In this document: positions 10,780-21,519 of the stretch, in pieces | Position numbering within the stretch: position 1 is the first letter of the stretch | How the letters are laid out: each line of letters starts with the position of its first letter | Assembly: GCA_025529335.1 (NCBI GenBank) | Contig: JAMYHX010000035.1 | Coordinates: 1 to 64,000 of the forward strand | From: Rhizopus sp. PT2906 | Lineage: Eukaryota > Mucoromycota > Mucoromycetes > Mucorales > Rhizopodaceae | Reading direction: 5' to 3' | Length of the DNA stretch: 64,000 nucleotides | Program-made: the position numbers and the translations under genes | Notes under the pieces: generated by a model | Database searches by the model: none | Seen by the model: only the letters and a program-made list of their open reading frames with translations | Told to the model about the DNA's origin: nothing

Positions 10780-11681
10780 ATTCATTAAATGACCAAAGAT
10801 GTCCTTTGGTAATTGAAAATCCATAAATTCAAACGGTGGTAATTTTTCACCAAATGCAGTAATGTGTCGTTTCGAATAGCGACTTGATCTTGATTTGTGT
10901 GAGGGATATTTTTCAAATGTTGCCAGCCGCCTTGCTCTCTGACGCATAGCTTCTGTCTGTACAGCTTCATGAAAGGTTGGGTTCACCAAGGACTCTGTTT
11001 CCTCTGTCTCAGTTGGAGGAGCAGTAGATGTCTTGGCCAGACCCAGGGCTTCATACCGTCTTAGCAGTTCAGTCGCGTCCTTCAGGAGTCGTTCGTGTAG
11101 CTTATTCAAGTATTCTTCCTCCGCCTCCTCTGTCATTTCAGGTATCAGCGCAGAACCTCGGTGTCGAATAGAGGATACGATGGATCTCAATAGACCCTTA
11201 TCCATCGTTTTTATGCGTTCCACCAGTTGGCTTTGTTGATAGTAACCGTGCCTTAGTCTCTCTTTCTCTCGATTCTTTTGCTTCTTTTCATCTAATTCGT
11301 GCTTACGATGTCGTTTGATGTAGTAATCATCTGATATGAGATCCAAGTTTTCCTTGTCATGTCTTTTTCTAACAGGAGTAATAATCTTTACACGAGCAAC
11401 ATGTTCAGTTGATATTGGTTTAGGACTATTGCTATTGTTGTTACTAGGTCCATAATCTATAAAAGATGAGTCAGGCTGTTCATCTGAAGTGACTGTGATG
11501 AGTGTGGTTGAATCTATCGTAGGTTCAGTTGAACTTGATGCTATTCTAGACGTGTTATTGAAAACGTTTTATACATGTGTTTTCTTTCTTTCTTTTTTTT
11601 TTTTTTTTTACTTGATTCTAACAATTGCTGAACTGCTTCAGTTAAAAAATTGTGTCTTGTTGGTAAAGCTCTCTTTTCCAT
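10771..11681 (-). CDS. PEHE-domain (MSL1/NSL1-like) chromatin protein
   Basis: Exons 11681-11612 and 11540-10771 give 279 residues. The middle reads as a PEHE-type region: basic ARVKIITPVRKRH, then the charged helix LISDDYYIKRHRKHELDEK and further KR/RE-rich helix (about residues 75-150), and a C-terminal FGEKLPPFEFMDFQLP motif. In animals PEHE proteins (MSL1, KANSL1) scaffold MYST histone acetyltransferases through this region; a similar scaffold role for a NuA4-type complex is inference. The N-terminus (MEKRALPTRHNFLTEAVQQ) is followed by a Ser/Thr-rich linker. The choice of acceptor at 11541 keeps the frame. The 3' end overlaps the convergent transporter gene by 9 bp. Confidence 0.7.
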
Positions 11682-11826
11682 ATCAAACAAAGATAAAAAG
11701 GGAAAATGAAAATTTAATTAATCAAAGTAATAATAAGAACAATTGAAAAAAGACATCACTCCAGAGTAAAAAAAAAAAGAGTCAAGACCTTCCCTTTTTT
11801 TTTTCTCTTTCAATTGGTTTTAAAGG

Positions 11827-13311
11827 ATGTTGAGAGATAGGAAGAGTGATCATCAAGTCTATATTGGCAACAATAACTGCACAGGTAGTTTTGTCTTGTT
11901 CTCTATTAATTTGATTATATAATATTTAAATAGTTAAAAAAAAGGCAGATCCAACTGCTTGTGTCTTTGTAGCAAGGTAAATAGTTTAATTGACATGCAT
12001 ACTTTATTAATAAAGAAATGATAGCTTGAATAGGAGCATATCAGATAATGAATTAAATAGATCTGTATTTGATCTATTTAGACAATACGGAAAATTATTA
12101 AATGTCAAAACACTGAGAGATTGGATGGGCAGACCTTATGCCTTTGTACAATTTGAGGCAAGTTGTTATTTACTATTAAAATAAACATTAATCTAAAAAC
12201 TCTTTATATAATAAATAGAATGTACAAGAGTCCAAGAAGGCATTAAAGGAATGTCAAGGCATTGTATTACACGGAAGACATATTCGCTGTGAACCAGCTC
12301 GAGTCAATAGAACCCTTTGTTTGATATCATTACACTTACAATTTGATGAACATGTATGGGTCAATCTTGTTAAATCAAAATCTTGTACTGATAATAATAA
12401 TAATAATTTAGTACTTGCGATCAAAACTAAGTGTCTTTGGTGACATTGAAGACGTTATTGTAACACAGCATCCTAACTTTCATGCAGCCTTTATTCAGTT
12501 TCAGTATAGAGATGATGCTATTCATGCCTATTCGGTAAAATATCCTATGTAGGTGTATGCTTTACTAACATTCAATAGACCTTGAAGAATACGGAATATC
12601 AACACCCTTGGCTTGTTCATTGGAGTTCAAATGTTGACATGAATAATATATCAAATATGATGACAGATCAGCGATTTATTGATAAGCATTGTATTTATGT
12701 GGGAAATTTAAATGAATCAGTCAATGAAGAAAGTCTTATTCAATTGTTTAATCAATATGGTACTATTGTTCATACTCGTATTATAAGGAAATATCGTGGC
12801 AATGATAAGCATATATTTGCCTTTATAAAATACCAACATGAATCTGAAGCTGCAAATGCTATACAAAATGAAGTAAGAATTACTATATAAAAAAATTATA
12901 ATAGTAATAATAATAATAATAATATATCATAGAATGGAAAAGTATGGAATCATAATCAACTTTATGTATGTTATCGCAAGTATTCTTTTATTCAAACCAT
13001 CAGCATAGCTCAACAGTCTCGTCTGAACACAGTGTTTTTTAATCCTTACTACTATTTGGTAATCATATTCCTTTTATTACTTCATATATTTGCTTATATT
13101 CTTATAAATATATATGTGCATATATATATATATATATATATATAGCCTACTAGTCCGGTTGATACATCAAGTAAGTATGGCTTCATAATTTAGCCTATAA
13201 TTAATATTGACATACACTATATTAGCTTCTTATGACTATTATTATTCACCCCATGGATATTATCTCGATACCTATTCACCTATTCATTACGTCTATTTGC
13301 CTCAATATTAA
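11827..13311 (+). CDS. RNA-binding protein with three RRM domains
   Basis: Nine exons: 11827-11884, 11949-11976, 12034-12157, 12219-12353, 12412-12534, 12579-12872, 12933-13058, 13146-13170, 13226-13311; 332 residues. RRM1 spans about 8-95 (HQVYIGNNN as RNP2, RPYAFVQFE as RNP1). RRM2 is short (about 105-160, HAAFIQF). RRM3 is about 186-265 (HCIYVGNLNES and HIFAFIKYQ). The tail is Tyr/Pro-rich. The link CEPARVNRTLC between RRM1 and RRM2 is common in fungal tandem-RRM regulators of splicing or mRNA stability; I cannot name an orthologue. Intron 3 (12158-12218) starts with GCAAGT, a GC-AG intron. Introns are AT-rich, one with a (TA)n run at 13120-13143. Confidence 0.85.
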
Positions 13312-13507
13312 AATGTCGACCACATGACGATGGCTGGCGGAAATGAAAAATGTTCAAGTCACGGGTTGCATAAATGAACATGCTTCTATATATGCATTTA
13401 TATTTATATTTGCTATTTTTTTTCTTTACTATATAAAAATTATATCTTACATAAATATTCGTCCCTGATCTTCTTATTTTTACCTCCTTCTCTTATATTC
13501 TTAAATA

Positions 13508-14353
13508 ATGCATACAACAGCAAACTGTCCACTAAGGTCAATGGCGTGGATAACATTAGATGATCACAGTCGAGTGATCGAGGCAACAAAGGAGATGAAA
13601 GAACTCTTGGGATATAATCCCATTAATCAGACAATAGACAGTCTATGGAAATATGAAAAGAACGACGGTGCTTATCTTATCGCAAACACAATTTATAATT
13701 CACGTACACTTTGTATTTGTTTACATACACAAAAAGAAGGAAAAGTTCTAGTGTGCTTAGATATCACAGATCTAAAAAACCATCAAACCAACACAGGCGT
13801 ATCATGTTCCATCTTTCGGCTTTCCATGTACGGTACAATCGAGGCTGTCATTTCGAATGAAGAATATGGTACGTCATGGATAGGTCAACCCATGATGCGC
13901 TATATTCATTCAGATGATGTCGAGAAGTTCTGTATGGCCACCAGTCAGGCAACTCGATCTCCTTCTTTCCTCGTTCAACTCACCCTCCGTTTTCTTCCAT
14001 CTCCCGAGCAACAGGCGTCATTTGAATGCACCTTTCTCTCCGTCAATCAGCAACAACTCCTCTGCTTCATACAACCTACCTCTACCTATATCCAACACAT
14101 CGTCACACAGGCGCAAAGAAAATTCTGGCAGACGTTTGAATATGGAATGACTACCGTTGCACATCATCTAAGTCAAAGCTTATTGCTATTGGCCAAGATA
14201 ATGCGGGGATGCCATAAAAAGGATGAAATTGAGTTTTTATGTACAGTGGCTAGTTACATTGGAATCTCGCCATCGACAACCAAAGGCTGGCTGAACCAAT
14301 TTGTAGATCAAACATTTGAATGGTTTGTTCACGACAGTGATTTTATTGTATAA
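13508..14353 (+). CDS. PAS-domain protein without recognised output domain
   Basis: This is a single uninterrupted exon of 281 codons starting at the ATG at 13508. Two PAS-like folds can be made out: residues about 8-90 (AWITLDDHSRVIEATKEMKELLGYNP, here split across the usual PAS core strands, ending VLVCLDITDL) and about 100-195 (GQPMMRYIHSDDVEKF is the typical HPDD-like loop). The cysteine motif of LOV photoreceptors is absent. No GATA finger, kinase or bHLH follows; the C-terminal 80 residues are helical. PAS proteins sense ligands or mediate dimerisation, and Mucorales have many. A role as partner of another PAS protein is inference. It converges on COQ9 with a 91-bp gap. Confidence 0.75.
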   Translation: MHTTANCPLRSMAWITLDDHSRVIEATKEMKELLGYNPINQTIDSLWKYEKNDGAYLIANTIYNSRTLCICLHTQKEGKVLVCLDITDLKNHQTNTGVSCSIFRLSMYGTIEAVISNEEYGTSWIGQPMMRYIHSDDVEKFCMATSQATRSPSFLVQLTLRFLPSPEQQASFECTFLSVNQQQLLCFIQPTSTYIQHIVTQAQRKFWQTFEYGMTTVAHHLSQSLLLLAKIMRGCHKKDEIEFLCTVASYIGISPSTTKGWLNQFVDQTFEWFVHDSDFIV

Positions 14354-14444
14354 AGACATCTCTTTTAGCTTATTAATGCAACAATTTTCCCCTCTATATA
14401 TGTGCTCGAATACATATGATGTATGATTTATGTAAATAAAATGT

Positions 14445-15542
14445 TTAGTATTTTCCCCCACGCTAGATATATTCAAGTCAATAACTATTGTCAAAGTGTC
14501 TCTTTTTATATATCTTACATTTGCAAGGACGCTCATCATACTCTTGGCTCCAAAGCAAAGCATATTGCCGACCTATAAGCAAATATCAATCGATTCTCTC
14601 TCTTTATAAAATAAACCGAAATTACCTGACGACTGGTTGATCCGAGCCATGCAGCTTGATCCAATCTCCTTTCCAAAAACTTTTCTGTTTCAATATAATC
14701 TGGAGAGAGGTCCTGTGTCATGTATAGCTCCGTAGAACTGTAAACTGCGGCCAATGATGCACGCTTTGTGTACCAATTCATCTGTTTCATACCTGTTAGC
14801 GCACATACTTTGTTATTTTCTGCCACTTACATCAGGACTCCTGTCCCCTGCATAATACCAAATATCATCTACAATATGGCCCAAATGTTTCAGTGACATA
14901 CCTACATTGGATGGACGTGCCATGATAGCCAATGCCTACCGCATATATAAGCAAAAAAAATCTCTCTCTTTCTTTCTTTCTGTATATACCTCTGGCCACT
15001 TTTTGATAAATGGTTTATTCATTTCTAATCGAAGCCAAGTAAGCAGCTTGATCTTTTCACTCATGCGTAGTCTAGAATAAAATGAGTCTAGACATATTTA
15101 TATAGGAAATTTCATCTATATACCCTTCCAACTCGCCTCGCTTCAGTTTATCTTCAATCATCTGAATATAGGTCTTTTGAGCGTCTTCGAGATAGGCATC
15201 AATAAGTCCTGCTTCTCCTCCAGGAAAAACGCCATGAACAACCGAAGGGTATCCTAAAGCACGTGCCCCATGAAGCAGGCTTTGCATGGACCAGCCGAAC
15301 TCAGGAATAAAAGGCAATGTTGCCTTCAACATTTCGGCTCTAGGATCTTGCTCTTGCTTGGGTCTATATTTATAAAGTTTTTTATATATCAAGGTACAGG
15401 AACTTTTCTTTTATAGAAATAAGCTATACATTTCAGATGCTCCTGTTGATGTTGCTGTAGTAGCAACTGAGCGTGCTCTTATGGTTGATCTCAACAACTG
15501 TGTGCCAACACGGTGGCCAATAAGTGGTCGAAGCAAAGACAT
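14445..15542 (-). CDS. COQ9: Ubiquinone biosynthesis protein Coq9
   Basis: Seven exons: 15542-15430, 15363-15124, 15071-14990, 14935-14831, 14781-14626, 14572-14519, 14462-14445; 255 residues. Coq9 is a mitochondrial lipid-binding protein that supports Coq7 in coenzyme Q synthesis. The first 38 residues are rich in Arg, Leu, Ser and Thr without acid, a likely mitochondrial presequence. The body has the family motifs FIPEFGWSMQSLLHGARALG, a VVHGVFPGGEAGLIDAYLED helix, GDRSPDMNWYTKRASLAAVY and TELYMTQDLSPD. The last intron (14463-14518) leads to a short end, ANRGGKY. If that intron is retained the frame stays open to 14237, antisense to the PAS gene. The short ending agrees better with family length. 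Confidence 0.92.
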
Positions 15543-15759
15543 CGTTCTCTCTTACAGAAAGAAAAAAGTTGCACCACTTTTCAGTGATCCCTGCTCTATG
15601 TACACACCAGACCTATTCCGGTCCGGACAAAGACGCTGTGGGATAAGTCCCAAAAAATAGCGTAATTGAGAATCCGATGGTAAAGAGAACCAACTCATAT
15701 ACATATTAAAGATCCTCTTTTCTTGGACACAAGCCTAAGGACCTTGGTTTGCTATAAAA

Positions 15760-16579
15760 ATGGTAAATATCTACAACATACAACAATAGAGAGGATACTT
15801 TATTGTAGAAAGAGAGAGGGATGGATAGATGAAAGGATTGATTGATGCACACGGGGGATGTCTGGACAGAAACAACTAAAAGAGAGAAAGAGACAAAAAA
15901 ACACAATGATGGGGGGGGGATAAGTTAATGATGATCTCATTGCTCACACATTCATTTTTCTCTGTAGGGTATCGATCTCAAGAAACACCACGTCAAGAAC
16001 TCCAACCGTACTTCTCCCAAGTCTGACAACGTTTACTTGGCTTTATTAGTCAAGGTACAGCAAAAAGAAGCATATACGATAATGACATAATTCTCATTTT
16101 GCGATTTTTTTTTTTCTCTTTAGCTTTACCGTTTCCTTGCTCGTCGTACTGATGCTAAATTCAACAAGGTCGTCTTGAAGCGTCTCTTTATGTCTCGTGT
16201 CAACCGTCCTCCCGTCAGTCTTTCTCGTGTTGTTCGCAGCGCCAAGGGTAACAACACTGTCGTCGTTGTCGGTACCGTCACTGATGACAGCCGTCTCCTT
16301 GAAGTCCCCAAGCTCTCTGTTGCTGCCCTTCACTTCACCAAGACCGCCAAGGCCCGTATCTTGAAGGCTGGTGGTGAATGTTTGACCTTGGATCAATTGG
16401 CTCTCCGTGCTCCTACTGGTGCCAACACTATCCTCATCCGTGGTGCTAAGAACGCTCGTGAATCTGCCAAGCACTTTGGTTTCGGTCCTCACAAGAACAA
16501 GAAGCCCTATGTCCGTTCTGAAGGTCGTAAGTTCGAACGTGCTCGTGGTAAGCGTTCTTCTCGTGGTTTCAAGGTCTAA
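15760..16579 (+). CDS. RPL18: 60S ribosomal protein eL18
   Basis: Exons 15760-15762, 15968-16054 and 16124-16579 give 181 residues. The sequence is plainly eL18 (GIDLKKHHVKNSNRTSPKS, FLARRTDAKFNKVVLKRL, ending KRSSRGFKV). The first coding exon is only the ATG; the 205-nt intron 1 follows at once, so translation of the ribosomal protein depends on this splice. C-ending codons dominate, as in RPL33. A T/C- and GA-rich leader precedes the start. The gene stands divergently to COQ9, whose start is 217 bp away, and converges on TOM70. Confidence 0.97.
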
Positions 16580-16676
16580 GCGTTTGAGACCGTTCATCAG
16601 TAATAAATTGATCATTTTTACTTTATATGGGGACCCATTTTTTATTTTCTATTAAACATATAAGTACTATAAATTT

Positions 16677-18733
16677 TTAGCCTCTTAAGGCTCTCAATTT
16701 AGCAGCGGCATCAGGGAAATCTTTTGCAAATCGAGTTTGAGTCTTGGTAGCCTCTACATAAGAAATGGCATGCTCAAGCTCAGCTTCGGTTCTGGCCAAG
16801 TCGATAGCCATTTCATAGTACTTGAGTGCTTCTTCAGGCTTAGATTGTTCCAGGAGTATTTGAGCAAGTGATGCAACAGCAGCATCGCAAGCTGGATCAA
16901 TCTCCAATGCAGTCTTACACAACTGAGTTGCTTCTTCTACGTTACCCATCATTTGGTACATCAACATGGCCTTATTGATATAAGGCAATGGGTTCTTGGG
17001 ATCAAGTGTGATTGCCTTGGTAAACATGTCAATGGCCTCTGTGAACTTTTGTTGATCAACCAAGAGTTCACCATAGTAGTTGTGTACGTCTGTGCTATTG
17101 GCAAATTTCTTCAACGTGTTATTGAAGGTTGACATCGAAGAAGATATAGAACCCAGCTTGTATTGAACAACACCCAGTTGAATGTGAGCATAGACAAAGG
17201 TGTCATCAAGCTTTATGCTTTCACTGTAATCTTTAGCAGCAGCATCGTATTGTCCACTGATATAGTTGACTTGTCCACGATGGTAGTAGATATCGGGATC
17301 ACTGGGATTAATAGCAATTGCTTCATCAAATTGCTTATAAGTGCTTTCGATATTGCCTAGAGGGGATCATGTTAGCAACAATCACATACATGGCCGTACA
17401 CTCTTACCTTGTTCCATGTAAATGCTGGACCGCTTAATGTAGCTTTGAACAAACTTTGGATCAGCTTCAATAGCCTTATTGAAATAGTCTAATGCTGATG
17501 CTGTATTGCCCTTCAAGAAAGCAAATGTACCCATCAAATTCAAAGCATGAGCCTGATATTGACGAGAGCAACCCAATTCAACAGCCTTCTCAACAGCTTC
17601 ACAAGCAGCTGTGTAATCTTTGTTAGCAATGGCACGATAGGCTTTGACATAATATCCATCTCCGGATTCATCGTCAGCAACACCTGATAAATCTTGCACA
17701 ACTATACAAAAAGTTAATTTGTTTCCATTTATACCAAAGCATATCTTTTTTTTTTTTTACCAGGGCGGAATGAATCAAGATAGGCGCTAACAAACGTAGA
17801 TGAAGGCAAACGAGGTGTCTTGGTCTAAGATGGTTTAATGACAATGAAAATCAGATACACACAAACAACAAAATAAGCTTTACCTTCATGATTTCCTTTG
17901 CTTTTCTTTCTGAGAGAAGCTTTAAGACGCGTTCCATGGATTTACTGGCTGTTTCATTCTTGAATGCATCAAGAATACAAACACAGGTAAAATCTATCAT
18001 AAAGTCAATCCTTTGCTCCCCTCTTTGATCTCCCACATGAGTTTATCCTTTACCATAAAGTGCATTTTCTAAATCATCCAATTTTTCAAAAGCATGAGCA
18101 CGTCTGTTCAAGGCCTTGACATAAACAGGATCCAACTTCAATGCTTCGTTACAATCTTGAATCACGCGCTCATTTTGACCCAAATTGGCATAACAGGCAG
18201 CACGGTTGGAATAAAAGATTGGGTCTGATTTATAACGAAGTGCTACAGTGTATAATTCGGCTGCCTTGTCATAGGCCTTTTCGCTAAATTTGGCATTACC
18301 CTTTGTCTTGAGTTGTTGAGCTGCCTCATTACGTTGCTGTAAAACTGTGTCAACAAAAAAGATAATCCTTCTTATTTTTTATTACCTCCTCGGTCAATGC
18401 AGTAATTTCATTATCTGACAACGTCATATAATCCAAAGTCTCGGCTGTTGCTGCTGTAGGACTAGGGGCAGCAGGGGCTTTTTCTTCTGTTGTAGGTTTT
18501 TTGACTTGTAAAAGGTTAGATCTTATGCTTTGCCTTTACCAGTTCTTCTTACCCTCTCTATTTCCTGCAGGCTTCTTCTTGGATCCTTTCTTACTACTCG
18601 TAATATAATAAGCACTTGCCCCTGCAAGGGTCACACCTGCAGCCAAAGCACAATAAAACTTCCAGTCCTTGTCTTCAAAAAACTTTTTGATCTTGTCGGA
18701 TGTCGTTTCTTCTATCTTTGCTGGTGCTGCCAT
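16677..18733 (-). CDS. TOM70: Mitochondrial import receptor Tom70
   Basis: Seven exons: 18733-18553, 18504-18386, 18336-18054, 17993-17884, 17824-17761, 17701-17408, 17356-16677; 576 residues, close to the usual length. Tom70 sits in the mitochondrial outer membrane by an N-terminal anchor and binds carrier-type precursors and Hsp70/Hsp90. Visible: one membrane segment at about 27-48 (FYCALAAGVTLAGASAYYI) followed by a Lys-rich stretch; a linker; then TPR repeats from about residue 100 (EQRNEAAQQLKTKGNAKFSE, LYTVALRYKSDPIFYSNRAA) to the end, with YIKRSSIYMEQGNIES and AHIQLGVVQYKLG as later repeats. All acceptors were chosen to keep TPR spacing. It converges on RPL18 with a 97-bp gap. Confidence 0.95.
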
Positions 18734-19494
18734 AGTCTCTATCTGTCGTGAAAAATGCAAAGTAAAAGAAAAAGAAAAAATTGTTTGGAGGGTTCTATTT
18801 GGCAACTCACTAAAAGATATGGGTTTAAAATGCCGCTTTACGTGACGTAAACTGACAACTCGCGAGTGCGAACTGGATCTGAATGACTTTCTTTCATGCA
18901 GCGTGTCCAAGCCATGCCTTGGAAGGTCTTTTATACATGTATGTCTTGTAAAAGATAGCTTTATGTTGCACATACAATTTGGATTAATTCAACCCCTAGT
19001 GTGCAATGTTTCTCTCTTCTCCCCCCTTTTTTTTTATAAAAGTATTTATGTCACAATAACAAAGGCTATGTCTATATTATAACCAATAAGATGACAGGAG
19101 GCTTTAGCAGAAAGAGTTGATCAAAACGAACCAGACATGATTACTAGTAAATATCTTATGTAACAACCATTACTTGATTGATGTCTGTATATATTGCTGC
19201 TTATTAATTCTCTTCAACAATAAATAAAGTTCCATTGTGTCTCCTTTAAGCATTTCATTGCACCAAAGATAAGGGAAATTATTAAAAAAAAAAGGGGGGG
19301 GGAGGAACAGCAAATGATTAAAGTAGAGAAACGCCTATTCAAATAGATTATAAATAGCTTATGCATACGCTATCATGTCGATATTATAAATTGACTAAAA
19401 TAGTTTTGACTCATTTTATTCTTATACATGCATCACATTATTCTAGTTGTACTTTTTTTTTTATCAAACACATGTTATCCTTTCTGCCCTTTTC
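18734..19494. other. Intergenic region between TOM70 and the ataxin-10-like gene
   Basis: This is the TOM70 promoter side plus the 3' side of the next minus-strand gene. AT-rich, with a G-run after an A-run near 19283-19302. The minus-strand open frame through 18734-18973 is the extension of TOM70 exon 1 upstream of its ATG and has no family similarity. No separate gene seen. Confidence 0.5.
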
Positions 19495-21349
19495 TTATAA
19501 CTCTGTCCTTTTAATGCGCACTTTGCCATCTTTTAATAATTCAGGCGTGATTCCCATCTGTGCTAGTTCATCCGTTTGCTCTACTTGCTGTGGCTCTAAT
19601 TGCTCAATCATCTTTTGATTTTCAATATTATCTTTCATAATATTTCGAATGGCTAATGTAGCATATTCCCTTAAATCTAGACAAATCCAATTAGTTGGTA
19701 TCTCCTTGTTTTTGGATTATGCATAGTATTTTACATGGATTAGAATCATCAATTTTAAATTGATTCAATATCAAAGGAATAGTGCCTATTTCACGGGCCT
19801 TGTCTTGCATCGCTTTATCTTCATAGCAAAGAGTTCCTATAGTTCGTACACATTCTCGTTTGAGAAAGTTGAATCCTTGTTCCGGATGATCGGTTTCTGC
19901 AGGTGGTAGCTTTATTGTCTGTAAGGAGCCCAGGATATCTTTAAGAAGCATAAATATAACTATATATAGAATAAAATTATATATGCCTATACATTACCTG
20001 TTATCAAGCGCATGGCATCTATTTCGATCATGGATGATTTCAAATCTTTAGCTTCAAATAGGAGTAATTGATTAATGATTTGAAATAGCAATATGATGGC
20101 TGTATACAGATTTGACATTTGGTCCACTTGTAAATCAGATTTTTGTTGCTGTGATTCTTTTACGGATACAATGACCTGAATGATTTCCTTGGCTACTGTC
20201 TCAAATTGCTTTGTAAGGAACTTGGAATCATTACTACTTATAAAAGGCGGTAATATATCTTTATATGTATGGATCTTGGAATCCAATAGTTTGAGTAATA
20301 TAGTTTGTCGTGTACTGATCACTTCTGTGTTACTATAACCCACTCGTTAGCTTTTGAAGTGGATCACGTACATGCATATAACTTACTTTCTAAATAGCGT
20401 ATATAACTGTCTAAAATAGCCATAGGTAAACAATTCACTGAATATAGCATAACTGCTCTCAGATACTATCAGTAACGTGTCCTGTCAATAAGTATCTCAG
20501 TTTACCCTAATTCAAAATTCTTGCTTGCTTGATTTTCATGCAATCTCTCAAGATCATCCAACACTTGGCCGAGTAGTTTTCTTCCAATCTCACTTTCCAT
20601 CATCCATTCACTATTCAAAAGTCAACAACAATAAGCCCATATCGAATCTCCCTGCGCGTCCTTTACCATCTTTGTTTGCTTTGTGATATGCAATTGATAA
20701 TAAGGACAAATACACTGGTGAGCAAATCATCGTTATTCTTTGATAGTATATCACTTTATGTACATAAAAGACATTAATATGGTTATGAATAAAATGAATA
20801 TATACATACCACCAGATGCGTCCTTTTGACTGATCTGTCATCCATTCTTTCCAAGCAAAATCGATAGCACTTGGATTGCCAGTAATGATATTACAAATAG
20901 CTTGTGTGCTCACTTGTAGTATTAGCGTATTATCATTCTGATAGTCATATGTCTCGTTTAAAAGTCTTTTCTGTATACTGTCTAACGCTCCATTTTCACT
21001 AAAGAAAAGGGTTATAAAGAGAAGCAAGATAAATATATTCAAGTTACAATGCAAGTCTCTGGTTACTTAATTCTCCTGCTACGATATTTCTAGCAAACTT
21101 TAGCAGGTTGATAATACATTGTTTATTCTCTATTGTGTTGATTGCTGGACAAAATGAAAGCCAGAATTCCTTTTTACTACCTTGTTGAACTCTACGATCT
21201 GTTTGTTATTCTGATAAGTTTATGAAATTTAAAACTAACCGAAAGGATGAATCTCTTAATGTTGTTTGAATCAAGTCTTTTAATTCTTTTTCAAGTTGTT
21301 CAGAAGTGATTTGACCCTCGATGCACTGTAAAATCAAGCTTGAAATCAT
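19495..21349 (-). CDS. Ataxin-10-like armadillo-repeat protein (Ctr86 family)
   Basis: Nine exons: 21349-21240, 21191-21048, 20998-20810, 20714-20667, 20610-20506, 20452-20387, 20332-19998, 19959-19735, 19676-19495; 467 residues. The C-terminal ataxin-10 homology domain is clear: GFNFLKRECVRTIGTLCYED, GTIPLILNQFKIDDSNPYLR and EYATLAIRNIMKDNIENQ (about residues 350-440). Upstream is all-helical armadillo-like sequence with internal marks such as IWCVFVLIINCISQSKQRCE and LLKLLDSKIHTYKDILPPF. Several junctions (at 20453, 21192 and 20666) were resolved by phase: only one acceptor in each case avoids a stop and matches the family. Fungal members are linked to cytokinesis or cell-cycle roles, but the biochemical function is poorly known. 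It shares its 5' side with SEC2 (head-to-head, 170 bp between start codons). Confidence 0.88.
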
Positions 21350-21519
21350 TTGCAGAAAAAAAAAAAGTCCAATGCGACGGTGTTTAAATCATCATCCCAT
21401 TTACTATTTTTCATGTCCCCTTTTTTTTCATCCTCTATTTTGGGATTTATTAAAGGCACTTGAATTTTTCATTTTTTTATCCTTTTTTTTATTATTATTT
21501 ATTTTATTTTTTAAAAAAG

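Noticed and set aside
16094..16615. 173-codon open frame on the minus strand across eL18
   Set aside because: It is the shadow of a highly biased ribosomal-protein gene (few TTA/CTA/TCA triplets on the coding strand), has low-complexity Thr/Ser composition and no motif.
20482..20505. 24-nt intron in the ataxin-10-like gene
   Set aside because: Too short and gives a stop in the needed phase. The acceptor at 20453 makes a 53-nt intron and joins FELG to YAIFSELF in frame.
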